A DNA stretch of 64,000 nt from Acanthornis magna (Eukaryota; Chordata; Aves; Passeriformes; Acanthizidae), in contig JAWUZG010000036.1 of assembly GCA_036785705.1 (NCBI GenBank), positions 13,821,501 to 13,885,500 of the forward strand. Direction: 5' to 3'. Under the pieces are notes generated by a model that worked only from the letters and a program-made list of their open reading frames with translations, made no database searches and was not told the DNA's origin. Of the stretch, positions 1 through 13,000 are shown piece after piece. Position 1 is the stretch's first letter. Every line of letters starts with the position of its first letter. Position numbers and translations under genes: made by a program.

Positions 1-3000
1 TCCCATGAGCATCTTTAGCTGGACTTCATCATGGCACATGAAGACATTTAGCTTTCCTCATACTCTCTAAGCTTATCCAAGGCAAGTATTTTGCTCCTTT
101 TTTCATGCTAATATAATTTGTACTACATACGTGCTCACAACTGTGATTTTTGTAAAGCTTTCCCAGATCTCTGAAGCTGTATCACAAATGCTGTTCTCTT
201 AGTTTCTCATGCTGGAGCTGATTCACTCTGATAAATAAGAAAAAGTTTACCAGAGCAGGACTTCGAACGAGGCAGGAACTTGGCAAACAGCTAGAGATTG
301 TGTAAATCAGCAGGTCATCGTGTCTTTCCTGGATCCCGATGAAAATAATTTTTGTTGGACATTCCTGATCTATTTAGCATACTATGTACTTCTCTTTCTA
401 CGGAGAGGCTTCTGGACAGCACCATACCTCTTCTACTGTCATTCTGTCTGAAAGAGGGAAAAAATACTGCTCTCTGCACACATTGCGTGAACACAGTATG
501 GAGGAAGGGCATTGGACAGGCTAATCCTACAAAAGTTAAGCTAAATATATGTCTGTATATGTCTATAAGCACAAATCATATGGCAAGTAAGGGAGATTTT
601 TCAGAAACCCTTGCTGTAACTGGATTTCTCAGCTGCAGGGTGAATCAGCCTCAAGATATTTTTCTTCCTTAGATTTTGGAGAATTTCTCCTACATCTTGT
701 GGGTTGTAGTACCATGTCCTCCATATGCTTCAGTGGAACATGTGAAATGGGACACATTCATCTGGGTTCCATGTGTGTGCCCAACTTCATTCATTGCACC
801 ATGTGAGGATGAGGACTTGTCCAAACCAGAGGACACAGGGGCGATTTTTCTGGTGAGCATCATTTCACTGTTCAGACTGGTTAAAGAATGCCGATCTGGG
901 AAAGACTCCCAGGCCAACCATTCCAGTTATTCCATGCAATGATAAATCTTGTCTGTAGCCCCAGCAGAAGGATTAGGTGCGGTGTTTGCTCCCGCAGTGT
1001 GTGCTGCACGGCTGTGGTTATGCCATACCTTCCCCTTGTTTTGCAGATAAGAAGGCAGAGGTACACACTTCCACACTCGGGAGTGTAAGCTTGCTGTATA
1101 AATCCATACTTAAACTTCAAAATAAGCAACTAATATTCAGAGATATACTGTTTCTTGAGTGACACAGATATGGCACTCAAAATTAAATGCATAACTGTTA
1201 GCCCCTGTTTAAAAACATTGGTCCTAGCCACCCTTCACTTCAGATGAAGAACCTGCCAAAAGCCATGAGAACAGTTACGAACAGAGCTGGGAATAGAAAA
1301 AAGCCTCCTGACTTGGTGTCTGATTCACCCAGCTTGGTCTGGTGTTATGTAAGGAAGCTAAGTGAGTTGTTGGTGCCTTAGTTTGCATTCTGTGGCTCCA
1401 GGCTGCACTGATCTCATTTAGGGTAGCACAGAAATTCCTGTATTTTTGGCCTCAGCATATGGATTTGCAAAAGTGAGCTAGAGCTATCTTCTGAGGGAAA
1501 AAAAGGCAATTATCTTTTCTTTTAGTATCTTCTTTACTCTCACATCTCTTTTGTTGACTTCTAAGAGCTAGAGACAGTCTCTGCTGTGACCTAAACCTGC
1601 TGATGACTACATAGTTTGAGTGAGAAACAACTGGTTTGAGTTCTATGGTTTTTAGTATTTAAATTGATTTTCCCCACAATCTGATTAAAGCAAGTTGCTG
1701 TCACAGTCTCGGATGAGGGTTTTACCACAATATTATCACTCTCTCCAGTATACCTTTGTCTAGAAGCTTCTGTACTTAAGTTTGCCAGCATATACAATAA
1801 GGTAAGTATCAATTTAACAACGCTTTCCCGGGTGTTATCGATCTGCTGCAAAGAAATTGGTTTTTGCTTCAAGGGACACTGCTGCACGCCTTCCAGGAGA
1901 AGCTAATTTTAACCTAATCACTAAAATTTGCATGTACAGCGCATGTTGCAATTAGAATACTCAATATTGTTAAAGTGAAAAGACTTGTGCGTCTGGAGTT
2001 TTGGGATACTTTGAAGAAGACAGAAGGAAATGTCTTAATCCTGATTTCCTTTGGGAAAAGTGTTGGAAAAAGGAGAATGGAGAAAGGGATTCCCTAATAA
2101 AATGAGGGGAGTAAGAGAGTCTGTCTTTGGTAGAGGTGTTCCATGAGGCAGATGTCATATGTGAATAACTCTTTTATACTAAGTTTATATATATATATAT
2201 ATATACATTTAATATACGCTGTGTTTATATGTGTATATACTATACATGTTTTCTATTGGAAAATCAAACCTAATAGACTTGCCTCACTTCAAACTCTTTA
2301 CAGATAAAATGATAAAATTTTCTTCACGCTTATTCCCAGGATATTTTCAGACTGCTGTTCGTGAGCATCTGCACATCAGCTCCCAGGCAAGGAGTAGTCA
2401 AACTTCCATTCTCCACTGCCCAAGAGGCAAAAACACTGTAACAGAACTGCAACCAGGTAAAAAGGATGGCATGTCTAATATTTTTGTTTGACTTGGCCTC
2501 AAAAATAAAATTCAAGGAAGGTGGAAAGGACATTTTATTTCACCTTCATTCTATATAATTTTACTTAGATAAGACTGAAAGTATTTAATTTTTAAGAGGG
2601 GAGAGATTTCTCTCTGGGTTTGACTCTTCCCTTGCTTTGTCTTTCACAAGGCACACCCAATCACAGGCTTGGATTCCAGCTGATTTCCAGTGAAACACTG
2701 TCCCACAGGAACATTTTGGACAAACTTTGCTAGACAGTAAAGTTTAAACTTCTGGTGGAATGAAGAAGGAAGATGCTTTCCATGCCAATTTCTACCCGTA
2801 GCAGCAAAGCTCGGTTTGCATGAGTGTTTTTAGCCTTTAACTTTGCCAGGAGACTGTTTGAGCAACACAGCTGGCAAGAAAAGCAAGAGAAAAGGTACTG
2901 TCAGTGTATCTCCTGCCCATGGGGCTAACAATGGGGAAATTATTGTTTTGGGAATATTCAATACAGTTTGCAACTTGCCTTCTGACCAGCAGTGATCAGA

Positions 3001-6000
3001 TTTAACAGCAAACTATTAAAGATGTCACTTTTGGAGCAGTTGGCAGTAATTGAGCAGGAAGTTTTGAGAAAGTGGAAAAACATTACTGCAGGATACAAGA
3101 AGCTGTACTTGAGAGTGTTTCCCGGTGCTGTGCAGGGATCCTGTGCACAGAAGAGTTCTCCCCATGGATCCAGCACAGGGCAGCTGGTGTTCAGGGCTGT
3201 TCAGGGACTGTTCCCTGCAGGTGTTTGCAGGCAGTCACCCACTTTTGGTGAGTGTTTCCTCAGACGTGGGCTGTGGTGAGCCCATTGGCCTCTGTGCCCA
3301 GGCTGATGCCTTACAGGAGACCTTTCAAGGAATTCACAGAAGCAGCAGATCTGTGAATCCTTTCTGCAGTGCACAGATAAGACCAATAAGAGACAGATCA
3401 GAACTCAGAGAAATCATTTTGGGAAACCAGGATAAGGGTCTTAGGAAGATCATCGTCCTGGGCGCACCTTCATCAGAGATGGGTTTCATGTCAAATTTGT
3501 GAGTTCATCAACCACACATTTGTTTCAGGATACATGTGCTCCAATACTGGCAGTGCTGCTTTCTCTTTCTGTGCAAGTGGTTAATCCAATCCTTGCCAGA
3601 TTGATATCATCCCACACCTCTGACCTCACAGAAACTTATGCAACACTGCTTTCTAAAAGCTAATAGAAATGAGGAATGAAAATTACTATGGAATTTCATT
3701 TCTAATTACAGAAGAAAGCAGTCTGTGCAATGCTTGTTGCAGGGGACTTCTTTAAGCTGCAGAAGACTTCTTTAAGTAGGGCAGCCCTCAGGACCCTGAA
3801 AATGGTTAACACTGAACTGATTCAAATGTTGCTTAAGCTAGTGGGAGAGGTCCATTCTGAAAAAGTTCAGTTTGAAGTCACAGGTGGGAATTATTGAATA
3901 ACTGGACCAGAAATTTTAGGATGGAAAAGGATATATTCCTGAAGAGACAGATGCATGGAAGTCTTCTTCAGAGCATCAGCTCTCTACATTCAGAGTAGGA
4001 TTCTCATGTTCAAAGCATGAGAGGCAACAGATCAGAGGGAATGGCACAGGGTAGCCGAAGGAACAGAGCTCTGTTATGGTGCTTCAGGGGAGACAGGGAA
4101 GTCTTGCTGTGGCCAGGCTGGGATTATTCAGCACCTCCCTTCCCTAACAGGGCCAATTAGACCAATAAAGGGCTGTGATTACCAGTCAGTGCTTTTCGTA
4201 TTCCCCCAACTCCCCTCTAACATCAGTGAGTTGTGTAAGTGAGCTAGACCCAGGGGAAATGGGGAAAACAGGAGTCCTGGTAATCTGTTATTCCTGAATC
4301 TGTGCTGGTTTTCACAGGATGAACCAGTACTCCATGCTCATACCCCCGACATGTGACAGCTTCACCTGAGCATTGCTGCCCAGCTGTGGAGCTCATGGCT
4401 TACAGGATTTTGGGGGGTTGGGCTTGCTCCATGAGAGTCAAAAAGACATGACTTTCATACCCCGAATGGCCAGATAAGGTGACTTTTCTGCAAATGATTC
4501 CTTCACATATGTCCTCCTCCTTTTCTCATTTCCTTGAGTTGTGCTCTAAGTAGGATGAAACAAACGCAGTCAGGAAATCTTACAGTTTGTGCCCTGACAG
4601 ATTATACTTTTTAATGGATTCAGTCTTCCTTCACAGCATGGTTAGTAGTGAAAAAAATCACCTGTATCATGAATTGCATACAAACTTCTAGTTTATATCA
4701 GATTATTTAGAGCAGGATGCTGGATCGCAATTTTTCCCAGGCTGAGGAAGGTGGGTTTGTTGCTATTAGGACAGCTGTCCCTAGAGCCTGCTTAGACATG
4801 CATGAGGGGAAATGACTGCCTTGTTTTAAGGAATGTGAGAAGGAAAAGAAGGATTTACCAGTTTTGTGCCAAGTCTTCAGGCAGGAGTGATTCGGCAAGG
4901 TGCTAATAGTGATGGTTTCATTTCATAGGGAGATGAAAGGTTCTTGGTCACCTAACCCAGAGATTTCATCCAGTTAAGCTGGTATCTAGCTCTTTAATAG
5001 GATTGTGACTCAGGGAGCAGGTGATGGTGATGGCTGCTTCTTTCTGAGTATAGAACTACAATCCTTATCAAAGGCATAAATTACTATTATTTTCCTACCA
5101 GATTGAACATCTCTCTTAAATATATGAAAGAAAAATTGTAGGTTGTCTAATGAATTTTCTTCTTGGAAAAACTGCCTCTTCTTAATATACAAGTTCAATG
5201 AAAGTTCAAAAGTTTATCAGTTCAAAGACTCTATTCTAATAATTTATATGCCAACTTCTCAGCTCATATTTTGATACTTTGAATTAAGAGATATTTTTGT
5301 ACTGCCTTCATGTAGAAGTAATCAAACAGCACTTTTCACAGGCATATAACAATATCTATTGATTATAATCAAACTACAGATAGTGTTAATATTAGAGAGT
5401 TCCTGTGTAACACAATTTGTCAATCACAAAAGCAAACTGATACCGACTGCCGCAGGACATTATTTTCTTCAACTAATATAACTCTAACAGATTTCACCCT
5501 ATGAAGAATAGACATAAGGCAATGCTCATGAACATTGAGTTTGAAAGTAAATAAGACTAGGTTTTTTTCAGGCAAATCAGATGTTTTCATACTTTCTGGG
5601 CTTTGTGATCATCATTCACAGAGAAATAAAAGGGCTATTGGCTGTAGTCTCAATGCTATTGGTAGTATCATTAAACAGCCTGCTCTGGAAAAGTGAGAGA
5701 GACAGAAAAAACAAAGTCAGAAAGCAGGAGAGAGCAAAGTGTCTATCTCTATGAAGTGGCGTAAAATAAAGAGTTCAGAACTATGGAGCTCCCAGGTTGT
5801 CCTTAGTTCTTGGAAACTGTTGAAAAAATTAACACAGGTTTTTAAGTACCAGTGCATAGAAGGAAGCACAGATTTGTCAAGAGTAAGCAATGTCTGTCAG
5901 TCTCAGACTACTTGATAAAGAGTTTTTAGGCAGAGAAACAGGAATAATCCAATATTTTTATGTTAGGGACATTCCTGAGCCAGTTCATATGACTTTTTTC

Positions 6001-6108
6001 TAGCATGACTAAGTGAGAATGACCTGAGTGAGGCAGCCCTTAAAACAGAGGCAATATTATCTGGGTGAAAAGAAACAGTCAGGAGGTACTACTAAAACAA
6101 ATTGTAGG
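1..6108. other. Non-coding DNA, no recognised gene
   Basis: AT-rich, CpG-poor sequence with only short reading frames, none longer than about 125 codons. The longest, 3125-3502 on the plus strand, has no recognisable motif. I see no repeat family that I can name. The only simple repeat of note is a TA run listed separately. A moderately GC-rich patch at 3110-3330 has no exon-like structure that I can defend. Confidence 0.6.
2186..2205. repeat. (TA)10 microsatellite
   Basis: A pure TA dinucleotide run of ten units in AT-rich flanking sequence. It is short and is an ordinary simple repeat. Confidence 0.9.
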
Positions 6109-6178
6109 TGATGAGGTTCTGCAGCCGTCAGTCCTTGGTCCAGTTCTCTTCAATATTTTCAACAAAACACTAGATGGG
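6109..6178 (+). pseudogene. LINE reverse-transcriptase fragment A
   Basis: From about 6125 the plus-strand frame reads PSVLGPVLFNIFNKTLDG. This resembles the conserved reverse-transcriptase block of CR1-type LINEs (PQGSVLGPVLFNIF), with the PQGS start damaged. Only about 20 residues are recognisable, and the frame then becomes AT-rich and meets a stop. It is dead. The subfamily is uncertain, and it could belong to an older CR1/L3-type element rather than an avian CR1. Confidence 0.55.
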
Positions 6179-6329
6179 GGAAAATGAAGTATGCTTAATT
6201 ACTTTTCTGAAAACACCTCATTAGAACAGATAATTTGGAAAATAAAGCTAAAATGGAATGTTATGCTGACAGCTGGGGAAAATGCTTTGAAAAAGTAGAA
6301 TGTCAATGTAACATACAAGGTACTATTCT

Positions 6330-6525
6330 TTGGAAGGCTTCATCAACTCCTTCTGGACAAAATGTCCAGCGCAGAGTGGGATAAAGACATCGTGTGATGG
6401 GTGACCAACTGGCTCACAGGTCAGGCACAAGGGGTTACAGTGGATGGGGTGACATCAGACTGGGGGCCTGTCACTGGTGGGGTTCCACAGGGCTCCTGTG
6501 CTCTTCAACATCCTCATAAAAAGAG
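6330..6525 (+). pseudogene. CR1-like LINE reverse-transcriptase fragment B
   Basis: The plus-strand frame from about 6350 reads LLLDKMSSAEWDKDIV, a stop, then WVTNWLTGQAQGVTVDG, and reaches the motif VPQGS at 6482-6496. This matches the stretch of CR1-type ORF2 running from the palm AFD region to the PQGS block. The in-frame TGA sits where the family usually has Gln or Arg. After PQGS the sequence for LGP is missing and the FNILI block continues in another frame (about 6502-6520). The element is 5'- and 3'-truncated and inactive. Fragment A, 150 bp upstream, covers a block that lies downstream in the protein, so the two are probably separate insertions. Confidence 0.75.
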
Positions 6526-9407
6526 AGACTCAGGAAGACTGAACTACAAAGAAGGTTATCCCAGGACAGGATGCATACCTGTGTGTCCTGCACACTCCCT
6601 ATGGGCTGCTGGCTGGTGGAGTTGTGTGCTTCAAGAGAGAAGGAAGATGTCATACAGTGCCAGCAGCTATTTAATGAAGAAAAAAATGGCAGAATTTACA
6701 TTTTAAGCCTAATTATGTTCCTTCCTACCCTAGTCTTAGTGATATCAACCTTGGCAGTTTTTTCTAAAGCCAGGTCTAGCCTATGAAAACAATCTGTGAA
6801 AAATCAGACACAATATCCTGAAATGAACTTTCCTTAAAAAGTAGATTAGATTGAAAGCCATACCTAGAGAAGAGGTAAAACTTTTATTGGATGAAACATT
6901 CACTGCACTTCTTGAGCTGTGACTTAATATCTGGGACCAAAATTTATTTGATTATACAAGTTGTTTTGTTTGGTTTTGGTTTTTTTTCCCTGAGAAGAAC
7001 ATTGATATGAGGATCACAGTTACTGCATGATGGATGGCTGAAGGAAAACTCAACTCTGAGGTGCTGTTCAGGAGGGTGTGGTCTTGCAGAAACAATTTTC
7101 AGAGTTCACATTGTTCAGTCCAGAGGGACATCCATAGCTCTGGAAGGGGTCTCTCTAAACTCTCTCAAGATCCTCTTTCACAGCTCATGTATAACAAACA
7201 CCTTTTCTCAGGACAGATGTTTTGGAGTGAACTCAGCAGAGTCATGCTGCTGCAGACTTTGGGTGAGAGAGAGGCATGTGACTTTCATTTCTTTCTCTGA
7301 CTCATGTCAATGAAAAGGATTTTAACGTGCTGGTGGTATATTGCTCCCTTAAACAGAGTGCAAATTACGTTACTTTCTATATTGCCCCCTTTAGAGACAG
7401 CTCTTCAAAGAGACAGCTATAAACAAAAAAAAAAGCATTTAAAAACAGGTTTCTTATTTTGAAGCATGGTACCTCGGTTCATCTTCTAGACTAATACCAG
7501 AAATGTAAACAAAGTAGGCGTCATTACTTGGTTCAGCACTTGTAAATGGTGTAATAAACACTGCCATTTTAGTGTGGAAAAATGTCGGTCCCTTTTTGCC
7601 ATATGCAGTAACATTGAACAAGATTATGTAGCAAGTTTATTGCCTCTGACTTCATGCTTGCTAGATGGCATCCATAAATACTGAAGATGCCTGTGACATA
7701 TATTTGGTACCTCAGATTATACATTTCTAGAGTTTCAGGAATGCCTGACCAGGAGTGAACTTCTCTGGTGCATCATCTTTTTTTCCAGGACATATTGTTC
7801 TTGGATCTATCCCAAAACATACACAGGGATGGTCCAGTGTTTCTGTTGGCAGTCTTTTTCTTTTCCTTGGGCAATTCAACTTTTGTTTTGAATGCAAACT
7901 TTATGATATCATCATCTAAGCCTGTTTATTGTTTAGTGTTCATCCCTCAAGAAAAAGTAAAGAATGTTCTAGAAAATTCCAATCCATTCTAATAGAGTCA
8001 TCCAGTGTTAAAACGAGCTGCTTGTTTGGGATATTTCTCTGTCCTTCCTATTTATTGTTACTCTGATTTTTCATAAAATGGCAAAACACAGTTAAGGACA
8101 CTCCTTTTCTCTGTTCACCAATTTATTACCATTTCCTGAATGCACTGTCCTGTTGTTCTTGAAGATAATGAAAATCTTGGCTTGAATGTGAGCAGAAAAT
8201 TATCCTAAGTGAACAGTTTTGTCAATTGGAAGTTACTTATTTTTTAAAGAGCTTAGTCCTGTAAATTACTGAATGTTGACAAGCAAGGACTGATGACATT
8301 CAGCTTCCACTGAGGGGCTGGGAACACTTAGTAACTTGCAGTATTCAATCAAAATTAGCAGAGAGAAGTAATTTCAAGTAAAGGGTAAAATACAAAGTAA
8401 TACCTTCTCTGGCATCTTTATTATTTTATCACCCTATAAAACCAGAATGCTGTGTGGAAATTATACCTTTTCAGATATATCAACTTTTTTCCAAAGTTTA
8501 GACACATTCTTACACTGTGAAATATTTGCCACATTCTGTTCATGCTTGTAAGGTCGTGACTAAGATAAATAGATTTTAGAGAAACATTAGAGTGGGAGTA
8601 TGTGGGAGGAATTTCATTCGTATTTTTAGCAATGGGAATTTTAAAATCTTGTTGAATTTTGTGCTCGATTCCATTAGAAGGGAATATGACAATGGATCCT
8701 GTAGAATATACATCCTTCTAGAACAGCACAATTAGAATTGGTATGAAATGGAATATATCATGGAAAGCTAGTGACTAACATCTGAGGAAACCAACTTTAA
8801 ATCCTGACATTTAGAATCATGGCAAGTGGATGTCGATGGTGACAAGATTTTAAATAACTTTGAAAGGGTGTAAGACTTGGCCCAGTTTCTCTTTGAGCTA
8901 GTGACAGGACTCCCAGTGCATGTTAATGAGAGCTGGATGAAACACCAAATCCTGAACATTTCATCTGGCGCACCATGAATCCCCACTGTGGCACAGTTCT
9001 GCCAGAACTCTGTCCTGTGCTGTCTAATCCTTCAAGACACTGCCACTCCCACTGACCTCTGCCAGGTTGCTTCTGTGGCTGAGCCAAAGCAAGACTATTT
9101 TATGTGTATTTCTGCTGCAGTGATAGATTCATTTTGAAGTAGGTGATGATCATATTCAGAAGGCATGAATGAGATTTCCACAGGATTGAGGATGGAAGCC
9201 ACTGTGAGTGAGAAAGGATCAGGAAGAAACAGGCCATCCAGTTGATGGTTTAGGTCTTCGTCCAAGTTGTAGGGGTGATATAGGTATAATCTGATCCAAA
9301 GACAAGCACATCTCTTGGTAAGAAAGGAATTACTACAGGCATAGGAATAAATTATCTGAAGGGTGGATTCCTGAGGGACAGCAAGAGATGAGCAGAGAAA
9401 AAAGCTG
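6526..9407. other. Non-coding DNA, no recognised gene
   Basis: AT-rich sequence with chance frames only, the longest under 90 codons. Poly-T and poly-A runs occur near 6970-6990 and 7424-7436. I see no named repeat and no exon with a convincing motif. Confidence 0.6.
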
Positions 9408-9413
9408 GACAGC
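9408..9413 (-). repeat. Target-site duplication, left copy
   Basis: The hexamer GACAGC directly abuts the retroviral LTR at 9414 and is repeated exactly at 10000-10005 after the other LTR end. A 6-bp duplication is typical of class II (alpha- and betaretrovirus-like) integration. Confidence 0.7.
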
Positions 9414-9649
9414 TAATGCGGGGGTGGTAATGGAATGAGATGTGTTCTCCTGCATGATCCAAGAGCGTCCCGATTCCCAGACAGACCCTCCTGGCTGCTG
9501 TATTCCACAGTGTACAGGCAGACGTATTCTATCACTCTGCTCTTGGGTAGCACAGAGACACTCACTCACCCCAGAGCCTTTGACAGGCTCAGTGTTACCA
9601 GGAATACAGAACTCAGAGGGCTCAGTAGTCTAGATATGTTTCAAAGGCA

Positions 9650-9655
9650 TTTATT
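9650..9655 (-). promoter_or_regulatory. LTR polyadenylation signal AATAAA
   Basis: This reads AATAAA on the minus strand. It lies about 55 bases downstream of the TATA-like box, as expected for an LTR with a short R region. Confidence 0.6.
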
Positions 9656-9706
9656 CTTCAACGGGACCCAAGGGCTAAAGAGGCCGAGGCACTCTGCGTG
9701 ACTGCA

Positions 9707-9714
9707 GATATAGG
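9707..9714 (-). promoter_or_regulatory. LTR TATA-like box
   Basis: The minus strand reads CCTATATC. It lies just downstream, in LTR orientation, of four CCAAT motifs at 9850-9854, 9806-9810, 9763-9767 and 9724-9728. Confidence 0.5.
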
Positions 9715-9750
9715 GGTGAAGGGCCAATAGGGTTGGGGAGGAGGCGGGAA

Positions 9751-9856
9751 ATACAATGACAACCAATGGGAAGAAGGGGGGGTGGAGTGTGTGATACAAT
9801 GAGAACCAATGAGGGGAAGGGAAGGGTGGAGTCAGGGATACAACAACAGCCAATCA
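9751..9856 (-). repeat. 43-44 bp direct repeats in LTR U3 with CCAAT boxes
   Basis: On the plus strand, units beginning ATACAA start at 9751, 9794 and 9838. The third is partial. Each carries CCAAT at the same offset of 12 bases, with purine-rich G-runs between them. The arrangement is that of a duplicated retroviral enhancer or promoter array. Confidence 0.75.
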
Positions 9857-9999
9857 ACATAGGAGGATTAACATAACCTTAAGGAAAGACCATTTAGCCG
9901 ACACTCACAGGGTATTTCACACCTCAGCGGTGTCCTGCCGGTGTGCTGCTGCTGTGGGAACCTCTCGGCTTCTCCGAGATAGTTTCAGGCACCACAACA

Positions 10000-10005
10000 G
10001 ACAGC
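10000..10005 (-). repeat. Target-site duplication, right copy
   Basis: GACAGC is identical to 9408-9413 and immediately follows the LTR terminus ACCACAACA on the plus strand. Confidence 0.7.
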
Positions 10006-13000
10006 CTTATGCAGGAGTCAAGGAGAGAGTCAAGATGTCCCAGGCTGGGAAAGGCTGGAGGTGTTATCAACAGCCGTGGAAATCAAAAGGTATGAAAAGG
10101 TTTGGCAGAAAACATTTAGAGGTTTATGTAACACTACCCTCTGTTGTTTATCTCCTGTTGTCAAAGAGTAAAGCTGAATTTGTGACATGACTGTAATGCT
10201 CAGTAGACTGAATATTATAGCCACAAGGCCGTGACTTTACTGGAGAATGAACACAGGAAGAAAACTGTTCTTCTAAACTTGATAACCACCTAACTACAAA
10301 AACAATAGGAACAGGTCTGCAAATAAATCACACTTTTTAAACACTTGATCAGTTTTGCCAGGACAAGATATTTTCTAACCCTTTAAATTGTATTAATTTT
10401 GTTCCTTAGGAGCCCTTGAGACAAAGACTCAGAGTTAGACTCAAAATTTGGACTTTTTCTATGGCTGCTGGTAAGGTGCTCTACAAACTAAACCCCATGT
10501 GCAATGTACTGCACATTCATCTTCATTTCTCAGTTGGGCTGTCTCATTGACCTTTCTCTCCCCTCCCGTGAGCTCAGTAACACTTCCAGCTTTCCTCAGC
10601 CTGGGACTTTGTGTCAACAGCAGTTGCAAAGGGGACATTTGAGATGATCCTTAGCTGCCATCTTTAGAGGGTGGGGTGCTCCTAGGATGAAGGCCCATTA
10701 CGCAATGCCCAGGAACTATCTGTACATTCTCTGGGCCCCCTGGAAGGCTAACCTTGGGCACCGCGGTTTGCACTGGGAAGCTGAAAAGAGGAAGGGTGTC
10801 CTGCAGTGCCTTAATGCTGTGGTGATTATTCCGAGCATGGTCTGGATCTTCCCTCAGGCATGATCAGTGTTGTAATGTTGGTTTATAGATATAATGCATG
10901 TATTTGACAAGGAAAAGAATGGTTTGTTGTTTAGTGCTAGTTACATGACACTTCCAAGTCCTACTCAGAAGCTGTTGTCAAAGGTTTGCCCATGCAATCC
11001 GCAGCTGGAGCCAAGCTGCAACACTCTGGGGTGTTGAATCCACCTGTGCTGTTCCTGTTTTTAACCTCCTGTGCCTTTAACTGGGAGGATTGCATTCACT
11101 CTAAGATCACTAAGTGAGAATACCTGTCAAGGAGTAATGAATATTTGCGGAACAACCATGTTAATCAGCTCATTTCAGTCTGCTTGTATACTTACAGCAA
11201 TGTGATTGCATGACGTGCTGCATTTAGCATTCATGAAAAATGTGTCAGGAGCCACAGGGAGAATAGAAAAGCCTCTGAGGAATACCTGTGAAGTGCTGCA
11301 GTGTAGGCAGGACAGCGTGCTGTGACCCCTGGGAGCAGACAGCAGGCACTGCCAGGAAGTAGGTTTCCTCTCTGAAGGGGTTATGTTGGTTGTGTTGGCT
11401 CTCTTTGGTTAGATAGGTACTGCATCTTCATGCTCGTAGATGGTGGTGACTCACTGTCAAGGAAGGCCTGAGAAGTCAGGAACAGAGTAAAGTAGATCCA
11501 CAGCAGGATCTCTGCTATGCTCTGGTTCCTCTGCACTTGGTTAAGTTCTTATTCCTCATGTTGAGCTTTTCCATTGCACATTCATTTCAAATGCAGGCTT
11601 GGTGTTTTGAAAGGGCATTTTGTAATGATTTTATCCAGATCCAGATTATTTGCAATCCAGAGGGAAAGCATGCATTCTTTGTCAGGCAAATAGAAAACAT
11701 ATCTGAGCACAAATCAAAAGAATGACCACAGCCTGCACGTTCTGTACCCATTACCAAATCCCCAAGGCTCTTTCTGTTTGTTTAGGTGCTTTTTCTTCTG
11801 CTCTCTCTTGTTGGACTGGGTGTAAACTCAGCAATGAATAAGAATGGTTAAAATGGGTAAGACAAAATTCTTGACATAGCATAATATTCTTGAAAGATTC
11901 CATGTTTCAAACTTAGATTCAAGTGAGAGCTACCAAAGGAACACCTACCAGTTGTCTCAAGAAGATTTTTTATTCAGCACATCAGAGGTTTGCATATCCT
12001 TCTGTCATAGGTGCTCTTCTGATTTCATTTCAATCCCAGCCAAGCTCAGATGGACCGTGGAATGACAAAACAGCATTTGCACAAAGTGGAGAGAAAAGGC
12101 ATTGCTTCTACAGCATGTTAGGGTTTACACTGCTCAGGAGAGAGCATTTTCAATCCCATAAAAAACCATTATCTGAAACTTACTGTGCAGGCTAGAAAAA
12201 GCAACATTGCGCCTTTAAAAGAAATGTCTTATTCCTGAAAACATTTTGTCTCTCACATTTCCCTACCCACAAAGTGAAGTGTTTATAAGCAAATCCACTC
12301 AGCCCCCTAATAATGACCTAAACATCTGACCTGCGCTGCCTTCAAGGTCCTCTTTGTTTAGGCACAAGTTGTTCATTTCTGTGTCTTTTGTACACTGCCA
12401 AAGAGAAAGACAAATGATACAAGGGATGTTTTACATTATCAGTTGTGGCATAGGTTATGCCTGTGTATATCTGATCCTCTTTTATTGCATTACAAATGAT
12501 AAAATAAACTGCTGGGCATACAGCGGTCATTAATGTCAGGACACAGTTTCACACCGGATTTTTAATTTTAAATGTATAAGATGCAAGATAGCCAGCTGTT
12601 AAGGTTCCTAGTCATTTGCAAAATATGTGGAAATCTCTTGTAATAAAAAATTTCTTCCTAATATCACTGCTCAACTAATTTTAAAATATGAATGCCTTGT
12701 CTGTGTAAGTTAGGTAAGAGCTATTTCCCTGCCTGCCCACTTTCACAATTCAATCACCTGTGTCAGTTTTGGAGTGACCTATCTCATCAAGCACATGCCC
12801 AATTGCTACTCGCCTGTGCCAAACGAAACACCAGCATTGAAACCTGTTCAATGTCAGACAACACAGGGGGAAAGAGGGGGAGTGGGAAAAACCCCATAAG
12901 GATAGAAAAGACCCAGGTGGATATGTTACTGTAAAATACATATGTACCTGAATGTACCTCTTGTCACAATTTTCTGTCTTGGGAGAGCTTAATAAAATCA

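Larger units (their letters stand above)
9414..9999 (-). mobile_element. Solo LTR of a class II-like endogenous retrovirus
   Basis: Read on the minus strand, the 586-bp unit begins TGTTGTGG and ends CCCGCATTA. It is flanked by perfect GACAGC duplications. Its layout is that of an LTR. U3 holds direct repeats with CCAAT boxes (9751-9856). A TATA-like CCTATATC lies at 9707-9714. An AATAAA polyadenylation signal lies about 55 bases further on, at 9650-9655. U5-like sequence follows, including a perfect 6-bp stem with a 5-nt loop at 9574-9590. No gag, pol or env sequence lies on either side, so it is a solo LTR left by recombination between two LTRs. The end is TTA rather than the usual CA, presumably a mutation. 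The class assignment rests on the 6-bp duplication only. The short open frames inside it are incidental. Confidence 0.75.
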
